From Haematococcus lacustris (taxonomy: Eukaryota > Chlorophyta > Chlorophyceae > Chlamydomonadales > Haematococcaceae): a stretch of 64,000 bases of DNA. The notes under the pieces are model-generated. The model searched no databases. It saw only the letters and a program-made list of their open reading frames with translations, and was not told the origin of the DNA. How positions within the stretch are numbered: the stretch's first letter is position 1; each line of letters opens with the position of its first letter. The stretch is from contig JASKMD010000410.1 of NCBI GenBank assembly GCA_030144725.1, forward strand, positions 1 through 64,000, given 5' to 3'. Position numbers and translations under genes: made by a program. Positions 29,730 to 39,898 of the stretch are shown here, in pieces.

Positions 29730-32700
29730 CTAACATAGCCACTCAAGCTCGTGGAGCACTTGTGCCAGTTCTGCCATCTCCCGCTCACACTGCTCCGGCG
29801 TCGGGTCAAGATATGCATGGCCAAAATCAATGATGATCACCTGCAATAGAAACAATGCATACAATGAGCATGCAACAACCTTTTGACTAAGATCTTCACT
29901 TGCCACGAAGGCAAAAGAAGGCCTTGACTGCAACACACCCATACACCCTTGTTGTAACTGCACGGTGGACGCTGAACAACATGCCTACCCAGTGGATGTT
30001 GCCTGTTGATGTGCTACTTACTTTAGGTTTGCTGCCACAGTAGTGCAACAGGATGTTGTCCGCTCGCACATCACCATGGGCCACACCACGCTGATGGATG
30101 GCTTGCAGCGCCTGCAATGATTAGACAAGAGCACGTGTAGTGCAAGTGCAGCAAATGTGTTCACTAGCCATTATCATTACACATATTTGTGATCTGTCAC
30201 ACTAGCTGCTGCACCTTCTGCTGACGTTGCGTAAGGCCTCTTGATCTTTGTCACAACATGGACAGAGACCCACCCTGCCCTTGGCCAACAACAAGCACAA
30301 ACCTGTTGTGCACCTTGCGCAATAGCTTGACCAACAACCACATCTGAGTAATTGCTGATAGGCTTGCCAGCCACGACAGATGTAGCCAGGAAGAAGCTGT
30401 TGCGACCCCTCCAGTAGCCACAGCCATGCAGGACCGGCAGGAGGTGCCCTTGCAGCTCCCACAGAAACTCTGTACACCACAACAAATGCCTGAATTAAGT
30501 TAGATGTGTGCGGCAATGCCAGCAACAAACACTATGGCGTGACATGTGGATGTGTGCTTGCACCAACACACCAACAATCATGGTTAGCAGCCATACTACC
30601 CACACCAAACCTTGTACTACATTAAGCAATGGCTGGCGCACACATGTCAGCTGAGGCTTTGTGTTACACAAGCCAAGTGCCACTGACCAGGGTAAATCAA
30701 CGCTCAGACTAGTACACACCATAGATCCGCGCCTCATGCCACAGCAGCTCCACCATGTCGGGTGACTTGCAGGCATCTGTCACCTTGACGGCCACAGGAA
30801 CTCCCCAGAGCCTGAATTAGTGTAAAGATCACGTGCACAAGGCCACCCACACAGGAGCAGTATGTAAGCGAGGAGGTGGACTGAATGCTAGTATTGACGT
30901 GGAGACTATCCACAAGAACACAAACAGCCCTTGCAGCCTGCTTGTGTTGTGCGGAGTTGTGTGTCAATCCACGCCAAAGCCCTATGCTTCAAGAAGCCTG
31001 GCGCGTTGTGGCTGTCATGCATGATGCCATGGCTAACAGCTGGCACACCTACCTGCCTTGCACGACTGACCCGCACTGACCAGCCCCCAGGCGAATAGAG
31101 CTCAGCTGCAAGGAAGCCAGGGGGTACTCTGGTGCATCTTGCACGGGGACCTGAGAGGCTAGCTTTCTTGTCGTTTGTACTGCATCATTGGGGGCTGCAA
31201 TTGCCTGCTGACGATGCTTTTTGCCCGATGTCCTGGACGGGGTGCAGCTCCTTCGTTTGCCTGTCTTATCCTGACCCTGCTGCTCCTTGGGTCTGCCATG
31301 CAGCACTGCTTTTGGCGCCCGCCCTTGGAGCTTCACCTCCAGTTCTTGAAGCTTTCCAGCCGGCAGACGGTTGCCCCATGGTGCTTCCAGTGACATCCAG
31401 ATGATGTCTGCAGTTGATTGGAAAGAATAATGCAAAAGACTTATGTTCTGTATGGCCACTTGCTCACTTATATAGACAGTCACGGAGCTGCAACATGTGG
31501 TGAAGGGAGTGAAGCAGTTTTGTGTATCTTAGCACCACCATCAACTCTTCTAATAAACAGGACAGCGCAATCAGCAAGCGCAATCACGTGCCACGTAATG
31601 CATCAGCTCAGCAATCACTTGCGGGCCTGAATTAGCACCCACACCAAGGCGCCAGTCTACAAAGGCCTGGTGGTGCCAACCATGCGGCATGCAGCTGCTG
31701 AGTTGCAAGCTGTGTAGCTAGAGCGGCTGTAGCAGCTGCATGTGTTCAACACCACCTAACTGCTTTACATCCTGCATATCACCCCTGAGCCTGATGCGAT
31801 CAGGTATGCAGAGTTGTATGAGCGCTCGAGTCATACACTCTTGCAAGGGCACCAGTTGCGCTGACTAGATGACCTCTCGCGCATGCCAACACATGCCAAT
31901 GTGATGCATGTGTTGTTTGCTACAGTTCCCAATAGGAAGGCTAGACAGGCTGGCATGCCTGTGGGGTGGGTGGCATATGACCTGATATTGAGCATGAGGT
32001 ATGGCGTGCCTATCTTAACTGAGCATGGCAGCGCATCGAGTCCTTGCATGTGTGTGTAAGTTGCAGCAATGCTGGCAAGGAAATGCCATATCATGATGAT
32101 TATGGTGTTGATCCGCACCATATGCATTGCTCCAGCAACTCACAGGTGAGAAGCTCTCGGACATAGAGATCAAACACTTTGGCGTCATGCAAGATGCCTG
32201 TGGTGACAGCGTATTTGTTCTTCGCCACCCGCCAAATGAAGAATGTGAAGCGGTAGCTGGTTATGAAAGTGAAGCGCCAACCCTGCAAGAGATGAGTAAT
32301 CATGCACATGCATGCATTCATGTACCGTAGCCACTTGTGACAGATCACTTACACCTCACCAACTGATACTTAAATGTAGCATCACTCACCTTCTCCTCGC
32401 AATAGCTGCATGCCTGCATCAGCGCGTCAGCCACTGCTCCTTGCATGTTTGACAATTTAAAGACACCATCACGCATGACACCAGGCATCTGAAAGTGGCA
32501 AGGCACCACAGACGACCCTTACGGCATTTACATGGTGGGCAACACTGAACTGTCCGCACCTGTAGGCTGGTTGCGTCCTGCTCCCGCACCTGCATCTGTC
32601 CTACCACCCTGGGCTTAACCCTCGTTCCTTGCCCTCTCACCCCCCTCCTCTTCTGCTACCACGCTGGAGACCGCGCTTGAAGCATGATAGCCCCTTTCCT

Positions 32701-35272
32701 CTGCTCCTTTGCTCTGCCTCCTTCCCTACTTTTTAGGTACCCGAAAGGAAAAGTGTGGCGCATTGGGTCTCACATGGTGTAGGAGGGGGAAAATGGGGCA
32801 GCAAGGAAATGCACCCATTGCCACCTCCCTCTGGCATCACATCTATAGAAGCCCCATGTCACACTACCATATGAAATCACCTAGCAGCGACCTGTTTCAA
32901 GGTTGACACTCGCTAACTGACCTTGCCCTCACCCCCGCACACATCCACTTCTTCATCATCTCCAGTCTGCTTGATGAGAAAGTCTGGCCGACCAGACCCC
33001 TCACTTGGACGGCCCTCTACTTGGAAAAGCACATTGTCCCAAGTTGGCTGCTTTTGCGAGATGCAGGCATTGACCACATCGGCAACTCCCTTGCCAACCA
33101 CCACTCCGAACCTGCAAAACCACACCTTTACTATCACGCAGGTACACAAGCAGCAGTCAGGTGCTGAGTTCTGCCACCAGTACATTGAAGTCTGGCAAGA
33201 CGAGTGCAGCAAAATGCTTGGCTGTACTCCAACGAAACTTCTCTGCACATGTGACTGGCAGTGAAGATGCCAATGGCATGTGCACCTGCATACCACTCAA
33301 ACGCAATCAACACTGCTGACATCCAACTGGTGCACACTGAATACCTTCATGGGAACGGTAAGTCCTAAGAACCTTGTGAGCATACCTTACGTTCAGCTCA
33401 GCCTCTGTTGTGACCGGTGTCGTTGTCCCAAATGCAGCATCCTCAGCATCTGCAGTAGGCAAGCCACAGGCTGGCAAATAATAAAGCGTGCCTTAGCTGG
33501 AAAATCACAAGCCGGCTTGTGCGCGTGCACACGCCTACACACATTGCTGCATCTGCCAGTCCCACAGCTGAGTCTTACCTGTGGCAGCAGCGCGCATACG
33601 CATGGCATCCCCCGCTGCAAAAGTCACCCCGCTAGTCACGTCATGCAACTTTGCCTTGGCGATGTCGCAAAATTCTTTTAGGTTCAGCCTGATGAGCTTG
33701 CAGTCACCGTTGTATGGCCTCTTGTGGCTCGCGAGGGAACTGCTGGCAATGAGCACGTTCTTGTAACCCCAATGCAGCAGTTTGAGAGCTGACTCTACAA
33801 CATGGTTTACAGAAACAAACATGGCCGTCACAGCAACTCAAGGGAAAGCACATGTCACATGTTGCAGTGCTCAGATCATTCTAATCCATCATGTTAGGGA
33901 ATCACTGTGTGACGACCCCATAACGAAGTCGAGCGTGAAGCTGCCCAAACACCACATGAATCCACTGGTATACACTACTTGTCGAGCTGTTGACGCCAGC
34001 CCCAGTACTCACCTGGGTGTGATGCATTACTACTACCACCACCTGCGCAAGGATCAGCAGTCACGCATGCAACACTTTGGGTCATTGTACCGGAAAATGC
34101 ACAGCAATGCAGGGCACCCTGCAGGGCTGCCACAATATGTGTCACAATGCAGATGTCGTCAACCGCTCATTCCACGTAGGCTACATACAATGTGAGTGCA
34201 GATGTCCTTTTGTGCCTGCTGTGCACCCAGTTCACCTAGGTTGAATTTGTGTACAAGCGAGCCTCATACCACATGAATGCATGGGTATGCATGGTCATAG
34301 CTGCCAAACCTTATCACCCGCTTTCCTCAATCAAACCAGGCACACGGTGGCTAAGGGTCTAGGTGCACAAGTATGGTGCTGGACTTGCGTATGAAGGTGG
34401 CTGACAATGAAGCAAATGTTGTATACTAGATACCCATGTATCAATGCATCCCATAGACTGCTTCCGTGGTACCAGAGGGTTTGACATGTGCACGGCCAGA
34501 CATGTGCACGGCCATCTCACTTGACAGATGCTTTGTGCATGCTATACATGCGGCCGTGTGGGCACTTGCACCACAGTACCGCATGCTGTGGTCTCATAAC
34601 ATATACATACACACACATCTTGACGAGCATTGCATGAGATATGCATCAGTACAACTGACCCATGCTGAGCCTAGCAAGCATATAGATTGCAGCCCAGTAC
34701 GTCAATACCCAGCCAGTGCTGCTATTGCTGTTCCAGCTGGCAATCCATTCATCCACCCAAGCAGATGCCTATCTCATGACGCGTCATAAGATAGGCATCA
34801 GTGTGTCGTACTGCTGATAACACACACTGCACATTAACAATGCTCAGCGCCCGCTTGCTCCCCTCCCCTCCCATCCCCTCCCCTCCCCCCACCTTCCCCT
34901 CCTCCACTCCCTCCCCTCCATTCATTCATTCATCCTCCATGCCATCGTGTCCACTGTGCCTGTCACACAAACCATACCAGACACATGACATGCCTAACAG
35001 CTGCAAGACTTGTGTACCCTTTGAGACGCACCTTTTCCTAGCAAGATGTTCTTTTCCTTGTGCAACTCCACCAATTCCTCTCGCAGAATTTGCTCTTTCT
35101 TCTCTAGTCCAGGAAGTCGTTGGGTATTCTTCCGTGTCGTGGACTTGGCATCCTTTATCTCATCCTTGACTTCCTTGATCTCTGCTTCAACTGCTGTGAT
35201 CTTTGCCCTGACTGATGCGATCTCTAATTCACGGCGTTCAATCTCAGGACAAACATCCTGTAGCGTAGACAT
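29730..35272 (-). CDS. Coiled coil + PD-(D/E)XK-like domain + short protein kinase (Crinkler-type-like fusion)
   Basis: Exons, 5' to 3': 35272-35032, 33794-33579, 33449-33345, 33312-33286, 33242-about 33180, 33111-32922, 32488-32390, 32282-32144, 31407-31053, 30811-30720, 30469-30303, 30111-30022, 29840-29730. Junctions are GT-AG and phases agree everywhere except between exons 5 and 6. Exon 1 is a charged coiled coil (EIERRELEIASVRAKITAVE). Exons 3-8 look like a restriction-endonuclease fold: FEWYAEKFRW, then GRPDFLI and GEGK as the D and E-x-K positions, then ITSYRFTFFIWRV. After a basic linker comes a kinase: G-loop LGAGQCGSVVQG, VAVKV lysine, HEARIY glutamate, catalytic-loop HGDVRADNILL, IIIDFGHA. 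It ends 32 residues past DFG, so most of the C-lobe is absent. About 630 residues. Nuclease-kinase fusions of this kind are known among Crinkler-type effectors of oomycetes, fungi and some algae; membership is inference. An alternative start, MCSSR, lies 15 nt upstream. Confidence 0.65.
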
Positions 35273-36456
35273 CCTGGATGAACACAAGCACCATGCATAG
35301 CTTGTGAAGCACTGAAGCAGAACCAGTCATGGTCAAGGTGACATGCAGCAGGGGGTTGAAGTAAGTTTGTTATTTACAGGCTTGCTTTGCATACAGTTCG
35401 GCAAGAGGGTATCTACCTGTTGTCAGCACCGCTGATGCCTGACGGAGGCAATCTTTGCCTCCTGCCAGAAAGGATGTTGCGAGAGCCTTTGATGTCGGCC
35501 GATCTACACGACAGGCAAGAAGCCGAACGCATGGTTTTATGCAACAACAGCAACCACACGACTGCACACGCATCGCTCTTGTGGGGTGTGTATAGCCCTT
35601 ACTAACGGTCGTAGAAGTCTGCAGGTTGCAGGCTGTGGGAGCAGGAGCATACGGATAGCATAAGGTAACTATGGCACATGCAGATGATCAGGGTTCACCC
35701 TACGGTTGCGGTCTGAAAAACACCGGCGAAGAGTGGAACTCACAGGAACCGCACGCGGAGGCCTAGAGACGTGGGCAAAGCGGCTGATGAGGTCGCGGGG
35801 TCGGAAAAGCTTCCTAAACAGCGGGGCCCAAAATTCCAATCAATTGAGGGAAGCTGAAAGCTAATCTTGAGGAATACCCTTCTCCAATCAACCCTCCCGG
35901 TTACTCTATGCCGCCGGGGAGGGGCAGCGCAAGGCTGGGATGGGGTGGGGCATGGCTGGGAGGGGGTGGGGCAGGGCTGGCCTGGGGCAGCAAGGGGTGG
36001 GGCTGGATTGTAAATGGCCTGCATACAACAACAGAGTTATGGCAAGGGTAATGCAAGGGGCGAATAGTCATCCGTTACCTGCAGGCATGCCTGAGACCGA
36101 TGGAGGCCAGAAGGCAATACGCCATGCGCAGGCCTCACCTACCAGGAGGCACAGAAGCTTTTGTGCCTCCCAGCGCCGAGGCCGCGATGCAGGGCATTTG
36201 CCTGCAACGCGCAGATTGTAACCGCGGTCGAAACTAGCAGCGAGCACGGACATTAGGACGGCCTACAGAGGAGCTGAGCATCGGTGGGGCCAGTCTAAAT
36301 GTGAACCAATAAATGTGGCTGGCTCACCTGTATGCTCAACGCCGCTCTTGCCTGCGATGCCGTACCTACAGGCCTCTAGCGTGGGCAAACACTACATACG
36401 GGGTGCCTGCGGGGGTTTGCCGTTTTTGGTACCAATAATATTCTCCTCCAGCCTCA
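35273..36456. other. Intergenic, nothing recognised
   Basis: The upstream flank of the kinase-fusion gene. The stretch 35,880-36,010 is GGGGC-rich (CCTGCCCCACCCC on the complement). No supported gene. Confidence 0.45.
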
Positions 36457-38880
36457 AGACTGCCTGCCACTGTCTCCCACTGCCTGGCCATTCAGGTCAC
36501 CTGCCAGGGTCAGAGCTGCAGCTGGCTTAGGAGGAGGGGTGGGTCAGGAGGTAGGGGGCAGCACCAGGGGCCGCCACCAGAAGTGGCGCAGGCAGAGCTG
36601 CCAGGCAGCAGCCGGCCACCAGGCAGCCCTGCAGCTGGCTGGCAGCAAGGCGAAGTGCAACACACACGGCTGAGCCAGAGAGCAGAGGCAGCTGGGCCAG
36701 AGGCAGTGGTGTGGTGATGTCTTGATGCCACTGCCGCAACTGACTGCGTCCAGGTGCAGATGTGTCGCTATCATCACCCTGCCAGGCTTGTCTAGGACCT
36801 TGCGACCATGCTACTCTACCTGGGCAGGGAGGGCAAGGCAGGAGGGCAGCAGGGAGTTCCTGCCCTACCCTGGCCTCCCCACGAATGATGCATAGATGAG
36901 GCATAGAACCCTGCATGACAGCTCAACAGTGAAGGCAGGAGGGCAGCAGGGAGAGTGCCCCACAGGGGCAGCCTGGTCCCCTCTCGTCCCTGCCCTGCCC
37001 TCCCCAATGCATAGGTGAGGCATGTGACCCTGCATGACAGCTCAACAGTGAGGGCATTGGCATCACTTGAGACGCCGCCAACCCATCAGCCTGCAGCAGC
37101 TGAGGAGAAGCTGCCAATAATTTTGCCTGGGCCAATTGCCTGGTATGGGATAAGTGGAGACGGCCCACAATGGAGTTGTGCTGCAGGCCAAGCAACTTAT
37201 GAGCAGGGCTGCTGTGAAGGGTGTGGAGTCATAGGTGTTTGAGGATGAGTTGATATCGGTGCTGGGTCAGAAGAGTTCAGTCCTTGGCCAGTAGAAATTG
37301 TTACTGGTTTTCAAAAGCAATCCTGGAGAAAAAGTGCAGCGGTTGGGGAGAAAACAGAAAATAGAATACCAAAAAAGTCGCGAATAGGGCCGTTTACTCC
37401 GTCCAAGTTCTATTTTTCTACTTGTTGCATACATTGTTTCATGTGTCACTGAGACGACGAGTTTAGATGCTCCTGATGTCCAGGCCCCCTGCTACCATGA
37501 CTCCTCAGAGAAGGGTCCAGGAAGTAAGAAACATCTGCATCTGATGGAAATAGTGCAAAGAAAGGAAAAGTCCCAGCTGCTTGTCCCTCTTAAGCTGCTG
37601 CGGGAGCAGGCGTCGAAGCGGAGCCATGCGGATATAGGTGTGTATAGAGCGAGCGCAAATGAAGCGCGTACAGAGTACAGACAGCTTCAAGCATCGACTG
37701 AGTGTTAACATTACACGGCTATCCAGAGCAAGAATCACTATGCTTGGCGGAGTCCATCTTGGACCGCTTCCATTCAAATCGGAATGCGAACACCGCACCA
37801 TGCATCCCTTCATTCTTCAAACCGGTATGGACTGAACGCTCCCTGCCTGTGAATGCACTTTGACTCACTACCTTAACCCTGGTGCAGAAACCCAAGCCGA
37901 CATCACTTGCAAGCCTCATCAGCCGTCAAGCACGTTGCCAGCGAGATCAGGTGTGAAGTTGGCCCCAACCATTGGCAGCCCCCTATGAGAGTCTGCTATG
38001 TCTCTGATAGTCACCCTGGTGTTACAGCTGCCAGGCTCCTGCGTTGTTGCTTCACCCCCTAGTGGCCCAACGAGCCTTTTTGACACTACAGACATGTCCA
38101 GGTTCTCCCGTGTTCATCAGCATGCATGTCGACTGGCCCGATGAAAGTCATCATCATTGTGCCAGCCAGTCAGCTCCCCACTCTGCCGCCGCGCCCCGGC
38201 TGGACCTGGCACATGGCAGCAGTCCAGCCACGAAGGCGTCCAGCCTCAGCTGCCCTGTATACCAGCCAGAGGTCCGGGCAGCCAGTTCCAGTTGGCCATG
38301 ATCTCGCTTCCCCTCAAGCTGCAGGCCAGCTTCAGGCCAGGCAGGCCAGGCCGGCCAGCAGGCCAGGCAGGCTAGCTGCAGGCCAGCTTCAGGCCAGCAC
38401 CATGCCAACCCTAAAGCCACAGCTGTAGGCCAGCTGGCGGCCCCACTTCCCACCACCACCTGGCAGCTGCAGTCCAGGCAGCGCATCTGGGCAGGCATAG
38501 CCATTGCGCCACAATTGAGGGGCAGGACAGCAACCCTGACAGGGCTCCTGCTGATTGCTGGCTGTCAACCTTACCCTGTTTTTGGCAGCTGTGATCAGCA
38601 GAACAGCATTGCCATGCCAGGAGCGAAGCAGCTGTTCATGCAAGGCTCTATACACCCATTGCTTGCTGCCCATGCCAGGCTCTGTAGGACAGCGCCTCGC
38701 TGCGAGACATGCCGCCCTTGGCAGCAATCTGGCCCACAAGGCATGGCCATTCGCACCCAGGGCTTTTGGGGGGAGTTGTCAGGCGTGGCAGGATCAGACG
38801 CACTCAGGAGGGCCTGAGCATTCTGGCATTAGGCAACACCTCCTCCTGCCATTCTCGGAGCCCTGCTCTGGCGCCAGCAC
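36457..38880. repeat. Duplicon B, copy 2, split by a 1.1-kb insertion
   Basis: 36,457-37,207 and 38,310-38,880 match consecutive parts of the copy at 27.26-28.72 kb. The 1.1 kb between (37,208-38,309) has no counterpart there. The inserted stretch is more AT-rich and has no clear terminal repeats or recognised gene. It is either an insertion here or a loss in copy 1. Confidence 0.65.
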
Positions 38881-38923
38881 ATCAGCAGACATCAGCAGGC
38901 AGGCCGCTTGCACCCCCAAGGAC

Positions 38924-39451
38924 CTGCTACTGCTACTGCTACTGCTACTGCTACTGCTACTGCTACTGCTACTGCTACTGCTACTGCTACTGCTACTGCT
39001 ACTGCTACTGCTACTGCTACTGCTACTGCTACTGCTACTGCTACTGCTACTGCTACTGCTACTGCTACTGCTACTGCTACTGCTACTGCTACTGCTACTG
39101 CTACTGCTACTGCTACTGCTACTGCTACTGCTACTGCTACTGCTACTGCTACTGCTACTGCTACTGCTACTGCTACTGCTACTGCTACTGCTACTGCTAC
39201 TGCTACTGCTACTGCTACTGCTACTGCTACTGCTACTGCTACTGCTACTGCTACTGCTACTGCTACTGCTACTGCTACTGCTACTGCTACTGCTACTGCT
39301 ACTGCTACTGCTACTGCTACTGCTACTGCTACTGCTACTGCTACTGCTACTGCTACTGCTACTGCTACTGCTACTGCTACTGCTACTGCTACTGCTACTG
39401 CTACTGCTACTGCTACTGCTACTGCTACTGCTACTGCTACTGCTACTGCTA
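38924..39451 (+). repeat. Perfect (CTGCTA)88 hexanucleotide array
   Basis: 528 bp of uninterrupted CTGCTA. It is open in five of six frames (poly-Leu, Cys-Tyr, Ala-Thr, Ala-Val), a by-product of the unit. It lies about 450 bp before the first recognised PP2A B'' exon. Confidence 0.97.
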
Positions 39452-39898
39452 GACTGCCAGCCTGACCCAGCTCAGCTGGAGCTGCAGCCCAGCCTCCACC
39501 TGCTGCTCCTGGGCCAGTGAACCAGCCACTGGCATCCCGTGCATGTCCTACCCCTTGGCAGTTCAGCAGCAACATTGTCACCGGCACTCATGGGGGGTTT
39601 GGTGCAGGCATCGGCAGAGCACCCAATGGGGCAGCGAGGGCGGGGTAGAGATCCCTGTGTGGCTGCCTGCCTGGCTGCCCAGCTGCTTGTGGGTGCTTGT
39701 GTGGGTGCAGCTGCAGGTTACACAGACCCACAGTGTCAGGCCAAGGCCAGTTCTTGCACTGTCCTGAAGGTCCTCATCACATACCCAGCAGTTTGCATCA
39801 TGCTTTGCTCCGCTTGCACACCTTGAATTCGCATGCCTTGCATGCCCTGCACAGGCGCCCCTGAACCCCTGCCGCATCACACGGCCGCCCTTGTGCAG

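Noticed and set aside
38555..39587. Poly-leucine, Cys-Tyr, Ala-Thr and Ala-Val frames
   Set aside because: By-product of the perfect CTGCTA array.
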